DNA of 6,039 nt from Treponema sp. (GCA_031269405.1 JAISZE010000075.1:1-6039); one strand, 5' to 3'; positions 1 through 5,888 are shown, numbered from the stretch's first letter. The notes: a model not told the origin generated them from the letters alone. Translations and numbers: made by a program.

Positions 1-425
1 AGAAGGCTCCTCAGGTAATCAGGCGGCGGCAGGGGGGTCAGGAAAGCCCGCTGGGGGACGATAAACACCCCCTGTTCCCCTGCGGCCAGGGAGGAAAGCG
101 CTGCGCTGCGTTCCCCGAAGACCGCCGAAAGGGGGGATATTTCCCGGTAAGGCATGGTCCCCCACCAGGGGAACAGGACCGCCGGAACCCCCGCAGTTTC
201 CAAGTCCCGGCCCAGGGCGCCGGCTTCAGTATCGGAAGAGACCACCGCCAGATACGTCCCCGGACGGACCTGGTAGATAAGGGACATTAAAACAGCGGTA
301 AAAGCCCCTTCGGAAGCGTCGATTTCCAGAGGGAATTTCCCCTCCCTGCAGGCTTTTAGAATCCCGGCAGTTGAGGCTGAAGAAGCGGCTCTTTTTTGCA
401 GAACAGGAAAGGATAAGGTATTCAT
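1..425 (-). CDS. mfd: Transcription-repair coupling factor Mfd, N-terminal fragment (runs off the left edge)
   Basis: Only the first 141 codons are in the window; the ORF is open at base 1 on the minus strand. Mfd is the ATP-dependent translocase that removes stalled RNA polymerase from DNA lesions and recruits UvrA. The visible part is the UvrB-like N-terminal region. The diagnostic stretch is FPWWGTMPYREISPL at residues 85-99, followed by GERSAALSSL at 104-113. It matches the family pattern FPxxETLPYxxxSPxxxxxxERLxxLxxL, with Gly in place of the usual Glu. The start at ATG 425-423 fits the family, because the conserved motif falls near residue 85-110 as usual. No strong Shine-Dalgarno precedes it; GGTAG lies about 7-11 bases upstream and is weak. 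It is divergent from the gene at 466. The helicase and RNA polymerase-interaction domains are outside the window, so intactness cannot be judged. Confidence 0.86.
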   Translation of the reverse strand, partial: MNTLSFPVLQKRAASSASTAGILKACREGKFPLEIDASEGAFTAVLMSLIYQVRPGTYLAVVSSDTEAGALGRDLETAGVPAVLFPWWGTMPYREISPLSAVFGERSAALSSLAAGEQGVFIVPQRAFLTPLPPPDYLRSL

Positions 426-440
426 TAGGATCTACCGATT

Positions 441-456
441 ACTATAATATAGTATA
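441..456. promoter_or_regulatory. Divergent promoter region with overlapping -10 boxes in an AT palindrome
   Basis: The 40-bp gap between mfd and the rightward operon contains a 13-base palindrome, ACTATA-A-TATAGT, at 441-453. On the plus strand it includes TATAAT (443-448), which would start transcription near 455, about 11 bases before the ATG at 466. On the minus strand TATACT (456-451) would start near 444, giving mfd a leader of about 19 bases. No good -35 is seen at the proper distance on either strand. The -10 boxes are seen in the sequence; promoter function is inferred. If both are used, the two promoters overlap and would compete for polymerase. Confidence 0.45.
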
Positions 457-465
457 TGGAGACTA

Positions 466-1470
466 ATGGTGAAGCGTAACGTCAGGCTTTTCCCAGCCTT
501 GTTCCTCGTATTCGGGCTTTCATGCGCCCTCTGGGGGGCTGATACAGCCGGAAGCGCGGGTATCACGCTCAATATCAGGTATTTCGATAAACGGATCTAC
601 TACCTCGAAAAGGATCCCATCATTGTGCAGATCACAGTGGCCAATAAAGGCCCGGCGGTTTTCCGGTTCCGCCTAGCGGACGAGCGGGCCTTTTCGGTGG
701 ATTTTGAAGTCCGTACTACCGCTAACAGGACCGTAGAAGCCGCGGACGCCCTGATCCGCAAACGGAGCCAGAGCCGGCAGGTCTATTTCCGGGAAATTTC
801 CGTAGAACCAGGCGAATCCTTTTCCTTTGTAGAAGATCTTCGGGATTACGCCCTCCTCGACCGGAGCGGGTCTTACATAGTCCGGGCCCGGATTTTCCCC
901 GAACTCTACTATCCCCTTTCCGAAGCCTCAGACGCCGCGGCATCGGGAACCGTCAACCCCCTGGAATCCAACCGCCTGAGCCTCGATATACGCCCTCCCC
1001 TTATCCCCGGCCCCGGCGGGGTCCCCCTGGCCCTGGACGTGGAGACTAACGCCGTCCTAGTCCGGGAAAAGCTGCCTCCCGACGAAGTAGTCAGCTACCT
1101 TATCACCGCCAGGCAGAAGGAACAGTGGGAAAAATTCTTTCTCTATCTGGATCTTGAAGCCATGCTTTCCCGGGATTCCTACCGCCGCCGCCAGTGGCTC
1201 TCAGAATCCGAAGAAGGCCGCCAGCGCATGATAGCCCGTTACCGGAACGAACTCCAGGGCGCGGTTACGGACGGCGACATTGCCACTATCCCCAGGGAAT
1301 TCACCATTGAGCGGACCCAGTACAACGCCGAAGAAGGGAGCGTTACGGTGCTGGAATATTTCAAAGCAGGGACCTATACTGAGAAAAAACGGTATACCTA
1401 TTATCTCCGCCGGAAGGATGATATTTGGGTTATCGCAGATTATTCAGTAGTGAACCTGGGAACCGAATAA
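466..1470 (+). CDS. Exported protein of unknown function (334 aa), likely periplasmic or lipid-anchored
   Basis: I do not recognise a named family. Residues 1-25 form a signal peptide: basic start (MVKRNVR), hydrophobic core (LFPALFLVFGLSCALWG) and a polar, Ala-rich region after it. Cys20 follows Gly-Leu-Ser, a poor classical lipobox, though spirochaete lipoboxes are loose, so a lipoprotein is possible. Residues 34-175 are rich in alternating beta-type sequence (IIVQITVANKGPAVFRFRL) and resemble an Ig-like domain. Residues 205-330 form a second, mixed alpha/beta part ending in YYLRRKDDIWVIADYSV, resembling an NTF2/DUF4878-like fold; both fold ideas are inference. GGAGA at 458-462 sits only 3-4 bases from ATG 466 and about 6-7 bases from the in-frame GTG at 469, so GTG may be the true start. 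It is the first gene of an operon with the PilZ protein, which begins 9 bases after its stop. Confidence 0.8.
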   Translation: MVKRNVRLFPALFLVFGLSCALWGADTAGSAGITLNIRYFDKRIYYLEKDPIIVQITVANKGPAVFRFRLADERAFSVDFEVRTTANRTVEAADALIRKRSQSRQVYFREISVEPGESFSFVEDLRDYALLDRSGSYIVRARIFPELYYPLSEASDAAASGTVNPLESNRLSLDIRPPLIPGPGGVPLALDVETNAVLVREKLPPDEVVSYLITARQKEQWEKFFLYLDLEAMLSRDSYRRRQWLSESEEGRQRMIARYRNELQGAVTDGDIATIPREFTIERTQYNAEEGSVTVLEYFKAGTYTEKKRYTYYLRRKDDIWVIADYSVVNLGTE

Positions 1471-1479
1471 GGTGCGGGA

Positions 1480-2211
1480 ATGAAACTGCTTTTGGTGCTG
1501 GGCTCCGACAAGACATACAATCTCATTTCCCTCTATGTTAAGCCCCTGGGGTTTGAACTCATCCGTTACCACAACGCGATCAAGGCAATGGACAACCTTG
1601 ACGAAACCGATCCTTCAGGGATCATCATCAGCGCCCAGGATTTCCCCAGGCATTGGAAAACCATAGTCCAGTTCGTGCGGAACGAGCGGGCCAAGGACGT
1701 GTGCCCCATTATCATCCTCAAAGGAGATAACTTCCCGCTTGAAGAAACCTCCAAGGCCTTCTACCTTGGCGTAAGCGGTATTGTAACGGAAAGCCTGGAC
1801 AACGCTTCTGAAGTGGACCGCCTCCAGGGAATCCTCAGCCGCTACATGCCTGTAGAGGAAAAACGCCGTACCCGCCGCTACCACGCCGAGAACTGGCAGC
1901 GAATCAACTTTGCCTTCGCCAATCCCAAGGACCAGATCATCATCACCGGGGAAGTCAAGACCATCTCTTCAGGGGGCCTTTCATTCCTGCCGGATTATTC
2001 CAATGTGATGAAAGACATCATGCTGAACATGGAAATCACCGAGTGTTCCCTCCGTGCCGGGGACTCCATCCTTTCCCCGGTGTGCCGCCTTGCACGTACA
2101 GGCCGCATCGTGTCCATGCAGTTCCTGTCCTTCCAGGACAACGAACAGGAAGTTCTGGACAAGTACCTGGAAAGCCTTCCTTTAGAAGAATTCAAATACA
2201 AAGAGAAATAA
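1480..2211 (+). CDS. Pseudo-receiver plus PilZ domain protein, probable c-di-GMP effector
   Basis: This is a cytoplasmic two-domain protein of 243 residues. Residues 2-120 read like a CheY-type receiver: beta-1 LLLVLGS, beta-3 GIIIS (47-51), beta-4 PIIIL (76-80) and a GVSGIV segment (97-102). The phosphoacceptor Asp at the end of beta-3 is replaced by Ser51/Ala52, the Thr/Ser position by Lys81, and the conserved Lys by Thr/Glu. It is therefore unlikely to be phosphorylated. Residues 126-235 are a PilZ domain. The RxxxR c-di-GMP motif is R129-R133 (within KRRTRR), and the second motif is TISSGG (161-166), with Thr replacing the usual Asp/Asn of [D/N]xSxxG. Binding of c-di-GMP is likely from the family but not certain given that change. 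A GGTGCGGGA stretch before ATG 1480 serves as a modest ribosome site. The 9-base gap to the exported protein indicates one operon. Its end converges on thiD with 26 bases between. Confidence 0.85.
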   Translation: MKLLLVLGSDKTYNLISLYVKPLGFELIRYHNAIKAMDNLDETDPSGIIISAQDFPRHWKTIVQFVRNERAKDVCPIIILKGDNFPLEETSKAFYLGVSGIVTESLDNASEVDRLQGILSRYMPVEEKRRTRRYHAENWQRINFAFANPKDQIIITGEVKTISSGGLSFLPDYSNVMKDIMLNMEITECSLRAGDSILSPVCRLARTGRIVSMQFLSFQDNEQEVLDKYLESLPLEEFKYKEK

Positions 2212-2237
2212 ACTGCACAGGAAAAAGCCTGGTCCGT

Positions 2238-3731
2238 TCACCGGCGCAGACCGTGTAAATACAAATCGTAAAAGTGGTTAGTCGGGCCGTGGCCCTTGCC
2301 TATAGGGAGGGAATGTTCTATAGCGGTAGTTACGTATTTTTTCGCCCTTTCTACGGCGTCCTTCATGGGGCAGCCCAGAGCCAGGTTGGCGGCTATAGCG
2401 GACGAGAGGGTGCAGCCTGTGCCATGGGTGTTTTTGGTGTTGATCCTGGGCGATGAGAAGCGGAAGAATTCCCTGCCGTCGTAGAGAAGATCCAACGCGT
2501 CGCCTGAGGAATGGCCGCCTTTGATCAATACCTGGGAGCAGCCCATTTTGATGATCAGCTTTGCCGCTTGTTCCATATCCTTTTCATCAGCGATTTTCAT
2601 GCCCGCTATTTTTTCCGCCTCAGGGATATTAGGGGTGATAAGATCCGCCCTGGGCAGTATGTATTTGATAAGGGTGTCAATGGCATTGGGATCCATCAGG
2701 GGGGCGCCGTTCTTGGCGTACATCACAGGATCGATTACCACATTGGCGGGCCGGTACTGGTCCAGCTTGGCGGCTACGGTTTTCATCAACCCTCCGGTGG
2801 AAAGCATGCCTATTTTTACCGCGTCGGTCCCGATATCCTCGTAGACCGCATCGATCTGCTGCCCCACCATCTGCGGGCTCACATCCTCTACAGCGATAAC
2901 CCGGCTGGTGTTTTCAGCAACCACTGAAACAACAGCGCTCATGCCGAATACCCCGTGGGCAGAGAAGGTTTTTAAGTCCGCTTGAATGCCCGCTCCCCCT
3001 GAACAGTCGGATCCGGCAATAGTCAAGGCTTTTTTCATTTTTGGCTCCTTTGATTTTTTTGTCGAAATTGCGCCCAGTATTCTCCTCCTGAACCTCAGCC
3101 CCGCCGTGCCTGCCAGGGCGGTTACCAGGAAGAACGATAAAAACATAACCCAATTGCCCTGGATCATAGAATCCCCCATGACAGCAGTGGTAAGGATAGC
3201 CGGAATACGGGCAAAAACCGAGACAGCCGTAAAGGTATGGAGCGGAAGGCCGCTCAGAGGCGCAAACCAGGTGAGCATGTCCTTTGGCGTCCCGGGAATA
3301 AGGAAAACGATAAAAACCGCCCTGGCGGCCCGGTCTGAATCGGCGAGGAATTTCCAGGACCGGATATTTTCTTCCCCAAAGAAGCGCCGTATCAGCGGAA
3401 GGCCGAATTTTTTTACTGCCAGAAAAACCGCCGAAGAAGCGATGACGCAGCCCAGGACGCAGACAGCGGTTCCTCCAAGGGCGCCGTAAGCGGCCCCGGC
3501 GATAAGTTCCACAGGCCCTCCGGGAATAACCGCCAGGATAATCTGGACTATCTGGAGCCCCAGAAGAACCGCTACGCCCTTAATCCCAAGCCCCGTTACC
3601 CAGGCGCTGAACTGTTCACGGTAAACAGGATCCCTGAGATCCTTGATAAAAGGCCAGAAGATAACCGTAAGGGCCAGAGCGGCGGCGGCGAAGGCAAGAA
3701 TCAAAACAACAAAAGGCCCCGGTTTTTTCAT
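2238..3731 (-). CDS. thiD: VTT-domain membrane protein fused in frame to hydroxymethylpyrimidine (phosphate) kinase ThiD
   Basis: One open frame of 497 residues joins two proteins. Residues 1-231 are a VTT/TVP38 (DedA-like) integral membrane protein: a first helix at about 6-29, IPGGPVELIAGAAYGALGG at 69-87, LIPGTPKDMLTWFAPLSGL at 144-162, further helices at about 165-185 and 193-212, then a basic tail. Residues 232-497 are a complete 266-residue ThiD, which phosphorylates HMP and HMP-P with ATP for thiamine pyrophosphate synthesis. It has AGSDCSGGAGIQADLKTF near its start, KIGML, ITPNIPEAE and the ribokinase-type signature NTHGTGC, whose Cys (ThiD residue 209, fusion residue 440) is the expected catalytic residue. 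The start overlaps the TatD-family gene by ATGA. The joining point sits just after an A7 run, and ThiD keeps its own Shine-Dalgarno and ATG at 3038, so a separate ThiD is probably made as well as, or instead of, the fusion. A one-base error or slippage in A7 would give two separate genes. The ThiD assignment is firm; the fusion itself is uncertain. Confidence 0.88.
   Translation of the reverse strand: MKKPGPFVVLILAFAAAALALTVIFWPFIKDLRDPVYREQFSAWVTGLGIKGVAVLLGLQIVQIILAVIPGGPVELIAGAAYGALGGTAVCVLGCVIASSAVFLAVKKFGLPLIRRFFGEENIRSWKFLADSDRAARAVFIVFLIPGTPKDMLTWFAPLSGLPLHTFTAVSVFARIPAILTTAVMGDSMIQGNWVMFLSFFLVTALAGTAGLRFRRRILGAISTKKSKEPKMKKALTIAGSDCSGGAGIQADLKTFSAHGVFGMSAVVSVVAENTSRVIAVEDVSPQMVGQQIDAVYEDIGTDAVKIGMLSTGGLMKTVAAKLDQYRPANVVIDPVMYAKNGAPLMDPNAIDTLIKYILPRADLITPNIPEAEKIAGMKIADEKDMEQAAKLIIKMGCSQVLIKGGHSSGDALDLLYDGREFFRFSSPRINTKNTHGTGCTLSSAIAANLALGCPMKDAVERAKKYVTTAIEHSLPIGKGHGPTNHFYDLYLHGLRR
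3036..3051 (-). promoter_or_regulatory. Internal ribosome binding site and ATG for a separate ThiD
   Basis: On the minus strand AAAGGAG (3051-3045) lies six bases before the in-frame ATG at 3038-3036, ideal spacing. The residues that follow, MKKALTIAGSD, match the usual ThiD N-terminus exactly in position. This is the best Shine-Dalgarno in the leftward operon and supports independent initiation of a 266-residue ThiD (2238-3038). Confidence 0.75.
3054..3060 (-). repeat. A7 homopolymer at the VTT-ThiD junction
   Basis: On the coding (minus) strand the run reads in frame as ACA AAA AAA TCA. It forms the slippery pattern A AAA AAA in phase. Removing one A shifts the VTT frame so that it ends TKNQRSQK and stops at the TGA overlapping the thiD ATG (ATGA). 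A -1 shift instead opens a frame running to 2914. The run is therefore the sole determinant of whether VTT and ThiD are fused. Confidence 0.8.
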
Positions 3732-4543
3732 AGCTTCGCCCCAAAGGCGCTGAAAAAATTCCGCTCCGTAATAGCCTCCAGTTCCCGGGCCGTCCCTCCG
3801 GGACCGCCCTTTCTAAGTTCCCCGGCGGCATTGAGGATAACAGGAAGGTCCGCCCAGGACGAAAAAGACTTTCCCCTGAGCGGCTGCCAAGGGGCGTCGG
3901 TTTCCAAAAGCAACCTTTCAACCGGCAGCGCGGCGAAACAGCGCCGGGCCTCGCGGTGGTTATTGACAAGCGCTGCGCCGAAAGAGAAAAAAACATTCAC
4001 ACCCCGGCGGATAAGCGATTCACCTTCGCCAAGAGTCCCGGGCCAGGAATGAAATACAACAGCAGGCAGCTTTTTTAGTTCCCTGGTAAAGGGAAAAATT
4101 TTATGCATCGCCCTGCGGACATGGAGTATCAGGGGCAGCCTGTAGCGCAGGGCTGTTTCAAGATGCAGGGCAAAAACTTCGTCCTGTATTTTTTCAGTCG
4201 TTCTAAAGGCTTCGTTAAAAAGATCAAAACCCGTCTCTCCTACAGCTTCAAGCCTGCCCTGGGCCGCAAGGGCGGTCAAAAGCTCCAGCCCATCGCTGAC
4301 TGCCCCTCTTCCGGGCCCTGCATGTTCAGCGCTTGCGGGAAGCTGGGGATGGACGGCAAAACAGCGTACCAGAGGCGGCGCCCCTTCCGCAGAAGCTTTC
4401 AGAGCCATGGATTCAAGGTGTTCAAACTGCTCCAGGTTCCAGGAATTCCCGGCGCAGGCAGCGCGGTATTTCAGGCGTTCCGCTTCGGAGTCGGGCAGAT
4501 ATTCCAGGAGATCGAAGGGATGGCAGTGGGCGTCGGTCATCAT
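3728..4543 (-). CDS. TatD-family metal-dependent hydrolase (putative DNase)
   Basis: This is an amidohydrolase-fold protein of 271 residues, the usual TatD length. All metal-ligand motifs are present: DAHCHPF with His6 and His8, CFAVHPQ at 61-67, AVGETGFD with Glu103, ILHVRRA with His141, VFHSWPG with His165, and LLLETDAPWQP with Asp216. TatD enzymes are divalent-metal 3'-5' exonucleases or deoxyribonucleases, and some relatives deacylate D-aminoacyl-tRNA; substrate cannot be decided here. The protein is expected in the cytoplasm. The first ATG (4543) overlaps the queH stop as ATGA, and a second ATG follows immediately, giving MMTDAHCH. There is no separate Shine-Dalgarno, so translation is probably coupled to queH. 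Its own stop overlaps the VTT start by ATGA. Confidence 0.92.
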   Translation of the reverse strand: MMTDAHCHPFDLLEYLPDSEAERLKYRAACAGNSWNLEQFEHLESMALKASAEGAPPLVRCFAVHPQLPASAEHAGPGRGAVSDGLELLTALAAQGRLEAVGETGFDLFNEAFRTTEKIQDEVFALHLETALRYRLPLILHVRRAMHKIFPFTRELKKLPAVVFHSWPGTLGEGESLIRRGVNVFFSFGAALVNNHREARRCFAALPVERLLLETDAPWQPLRGKSFSSWADLPVILNAAGELRKGGPGGTARELEAITERNFFSAFGAKL

Positions 4544-5079
4544 TGTTTTTGGAGATACCGTTCTTCTTCGCTGAAGATACAGCCGCAGTACTTCTGCATA
4601 TAATACCCCTGTTCCCGGGCCCGGCGCTGCCCTTCGCGGAAAAAGGGCCGGAAATCCCGGTACAGAAAGGCTATACCGTTACGGGCCGCTAGATCTTCGC
4701 CGAGCTGCTTTATAAGCCCGTGGTTTTGATACGGGCTGATAAGGAGGGTAGTCGAAAAAGCCCCGTACCCTTCCCTGGCGGCCAGAAGGGCGGCTTTTTC
4801 CAGCCGCATCCGGTAGCAGAAAAGGCAGCGTTCCCCGGAGGGGGCTCCGGGCCCCAGGGCGGCAAGAAAGCGGCGGAGGCCGTATTCATCCTCCAGAATA
4901 AGGTCCAGCCCCTGATCTTTCGCTAAAGCCGACAGGGAATCCCTGCGGGAACGGTATTCCGTAAACGGGTGGATATTGGGATTGTACCAGAACAGGCCGG
5001 GCCGCAGCCCCTCTTCTCCCAGAACCCGAAGGCACTCTACGGAACACGGGGCGCAGCAGGCGTGAAGCAGCACTTTCAT
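4540..5079 (-). CDS. queH: Epoxyqueuosine reductase QueH
   Basis: QueH performs the last step of queuosine synthesis, reducing epoxyqueuosine to queuosine at the wobble base of GUN-anticodon tRNAs (Tyr, His, Asp, Asn); it replaces the unrelated QueG. The whole family (formerly DUF208) pattern is present in 179 residues: HACCAPCS at 6-13, WYNPNIHPFTEYRSR at 31-45, CLFCYRMRL at 85-93, STTLLISPYQNH at 109-120, and REGQRRAREQGYYMQKYCGC at 148-167. The cysteine pairs Cys8/Cys9, Cys85/Cys88 and Cys165/Cys167 are the expected iron-sulfur and metal ligands. The ATG at 5079 must be the start, because the HACC motif begins at residue 6. No Shine-Dalgarno precedes it; AT-rich -10-like boxes lie immediately upstream, suggesting a very short leader or leaderless message. 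It is first in the leftward operon and overlaps the TatD gene by ATGA. Confidence 0.94.
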   Translation of the reverse strand: MKVLLHACCAPCSVECLRVLGEEGLRPGLFWYNPNIHPFTEYRSRRDSLSALAKDQGLDLILEDEYGLRRFLAALGPGAPSGERCLFCYRMRLEKAALLAAREGYGAFSTTLLISPYQNHGLIKQLGEDLAARNGIAFLYRDFRPFFREGQRRAREQGYYMQKYCGCIFSEEERYLQKQ

Positions 5080-5082
5080 ACT

Positions 5083-5099
5083 ATTATACTATTAATATA
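5083..5099 (-). promoter_or_regulatory. Candidate queH operon promoter (-10 boxes close to the start codon)
   Basis: On the minus strand TATATT (5099-5094) and TATAAT (5088-5083) lie within 20 bases of the queH ATG. The first would start transcription near 5087, leaving about 8 untranslated bases. No convincing -35 is seen. A short inverted repeat, CGCCC-A-GGGCG (5101-5111), lies just upstream and could be a protein site. Function is inferred. Confidence 0.35.
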
Positions 5100-5146
5100 C
5101 CGCCCAGGGCGCAATACGAATAAGCACCGGTATTAAAAACCGCCGG

Positions 5147-5213
5147 ATTTTAAAAAAATTTTAAAAAATTCTATTTACAAGTTCCGTATGAGGGGTTTAC
5201 AATAAACCAGGAG
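5147..5213 (+). promoter_or_regulatory. Promoter, A-tract UP-like element and ribosome site for the gene at 5220
   Basis: TTTACA (5174-5179) and TACAAT (5198-5203) are 18 bases apart and resemble a sigma70 promoter. Directly upstream, 5147-5172 is almost pure A/T with runs of seven and six A, like an UP element. AGGAG (5209-5213) is six bases before the ATG at 5220. The predicted start of transcription (about 5209-5210) would place the ribosome site at the very 5' end of the message. Confidence 0.5.
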
Positions 5214-5219
5214 CATAAC

Positions 5220-5633
5220 ATGAACAAAAGTATCGGTCTCTTGCTTGTGAACATTTCCGTGGCCCTCTATCTTTTTGCTACAGGAATTCTGGGCCTTTCG
5301 GGAAAAAGCTGGTTTAAGGAAGGGGAAATCCGCCGGGCGGTAACCGGGATTTTCAAAGGCGATATTGCCGAAATCCTTATTGTCATTCTGGCGGTTCTTG
5401 CTGTCGCCGCAGGGGTATTCATACTCCTCAAACTGTTTGGCATAGAAATTGCCATAACGGAGCTTCTGCTCGTCATCCTCGCCATTGTCTGGGTGGTTTT
5501 TATCATCCTGATCGATGTTATCTATCCCCTTAACCATAGGGGCGTCAATTTCATTGACTGGCTCAGGAGCCTCGGTTCCCACCTGATAGTCCTGGGCGGC
5601 ATAGCCCTGGCTACCGAGCGTTTCGGGGGCTGA
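5220..5633 (+). CDS. Small four-helix membrane protein of unknown function (137 aa)
   Basis: I cannot name a family, although its look is familiar from treponeme hypothetical proteins. Four membrane helices are visible: about 4-26 (begins SIGLLLVNISVALYLF), 49-74 (ILIVILAVLAVAAGVFILL), 78-101 (TELLLVILAIVWVVFIILI) and 118-133. The short polar loops contain KSWFKEGEIRRAVTGIFKGD (29-48) and YPLNHRGVNFIDWLR (102-116); the Trp, His and Arg residues there may be functional. There is no cleavable signal peptide and no recognised motif. It has its own promoter, a good ribosome site (AGGAG) and a terminator 35 bases after the stop, so it is probably monocistronic. A long hydrophilic frame on the opposite strand is a shadow of this coding sequence. 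Confidence 0.82.
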   Translation: MNKSIGLLLVNISVALYLFATGILGLSGKSWFKEGEIRRAVTGIFKGDIAEILIVILAVLAVAAGVFILLKLFGIEIAITELLLVILAIVWVVFIILIDVIYPLNHRGVNFIDWLRSLGSHLIVLGGIALATERFGG

Positions 5634-5667
5634 CGCCGCCAAGTTATTCGTGCTGAGAGGTCTAATG

Positions 5668-5695
5668 CCCCGCTTTTAGGGCGGGGTTGTTACTT
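5668..5695 (+). terminator. Intrinsic terminator after the membrane-protein gene
   Basis: CCCCGC (5668-5673) pairs with GCGGGG (5681-5686) around a 7-base loop, followed by a T-rich but interrupted tail (TTGTTACTT). The GC-rich 6-bp stem and its position 35 bases past the stop fit a rho-independent terminator; the imperfect T tail lowers certainty. Confidence 0.65.
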
Positions 5696-5758
5696 GTCCC
5701 TGTCTGTCCGCGCCATCCGCTGGTAATTCTTTAGCCCCTGTTTTGAAAAAATCCCGTT

Positions 5759-5834
5759 TTTTTACAAAAATTCAGAAAAAAACTTAAAAAAAGTGAAAAA
5801 CCGCTTGACAGGTTAAATCTTAGCAGGGTATAAC
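5759..5834 (+). promoter_or_regulatory. Strong sigma70-type promoter behind phased A-tracts
   Basis: Consensus TTGACA (5805-5810) and TATAAC (5829-5834) are separated by 18 bases. Upstream, 5763-5800 carries A-runs of 5, 7, 7 and 5 bases, preceded by a T7 run, typical of an UP element or intrinsic curvature. It is the best promoter match in the window and points right, towards the hairpin and small ORF; transcription should start near 5841. Confidence 0.7.
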
Positions 5835-5840
5835 ACTTAT

Positions 5841-5876
5841 AGTTGTAGTTATATAGAGCTAACTGTAACTTTTTTT
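5841..5876 (+). terminator. Hairpin with T7 tail at the predicted transcription start (attenuator or operator)
   Basis: AGTTGTAGTTA (5841-5851) pairs along all 11 bases (nine Watson-Crick, two adjacent G-U wobbles) with TAACTGTAACT (5860-5870) around an 8-base loop; a run of seven T spans 5870-5876. In form this is an intrinsic terminator. It lies between the promoter and the ribosome site at 5881, starting where transcription should begin. Each arm is itself a 6-bp tandem repeat (AGTTgt-AGTTa and TAACTg-TAACT), so the same bases could be a four-site protein operator. Which role applies cannot be told from sequence. Confidence 0.55.
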
Positions 5877-5880
5877 ATAC

Positions 5881-5888
5881 AGGAGGAG
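5881..5888 (+). promoter_or_regulatory. Strong Shine-Dalgarno before the 44-codon ORF
   Basis: AGGAGGAG ends two bases before ATG 5891, leaving four bases between GGAGG and the ATG, slightly short but the best anti-16S match in the window. Together with the promoter it is the main argument that translation begins at 5891. Confidence 0.55.

Noticed and set aside
2218..2231. CAGG-AAAAAG-CCTG as a two-way terminator
   Set aside because: The stem has only four pairs and neither strand shows a proper T tail after it.
2914..3153. A 79-codon minus frame over the VTT-ThiD junction as a separate gene
   Set aside because: It is the -1 frame of the same sequence with no motif or ribosome site. It matters only as the product of a -1 slip at A7.
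4103..4603. A 166-codon plus-strand frame, and similar frames over the queH-TatD-thiD operon
   Set aside because: They lie opposite genes with complete family motifs, have no family resemblance and no ribosome sites; they are shadows of GC-biased codon use.
5101..5111. CGCCC-A-GGGCG as a hairpin or terminator
   Set aside because: A one-base loop cannot close, and no T tail follows. It is at most a short protein-binding palindrome, with no independent support.
5175..5642. A 155-codon frame on the minus strand opposite the membrane-protein gene
   Set aside because: Its hydrophilic, Asp/Asn-rich composition is what results from reading a hydrophobic-helix gene backwards. It lacks a good ribosome site, and the plus-strand frame has promoter, AGGAG and terminator.
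5652..5674. CTGAGA followed by TAATGCC, recalling a thiamine pyrophosphate riboswitch
   Set aside because: The GGGGTGC element and the paired stems are absent, the site is not upstream of a thiamine gene, and the bases overlap the terminator.
5746..5762. A6-TCCCG-T7 as a hairpin terminator
   Set aside because: The stem would be A-T only with a short loop; it is better read as part of the A/T-tract region upstream of the 5805 promoter.
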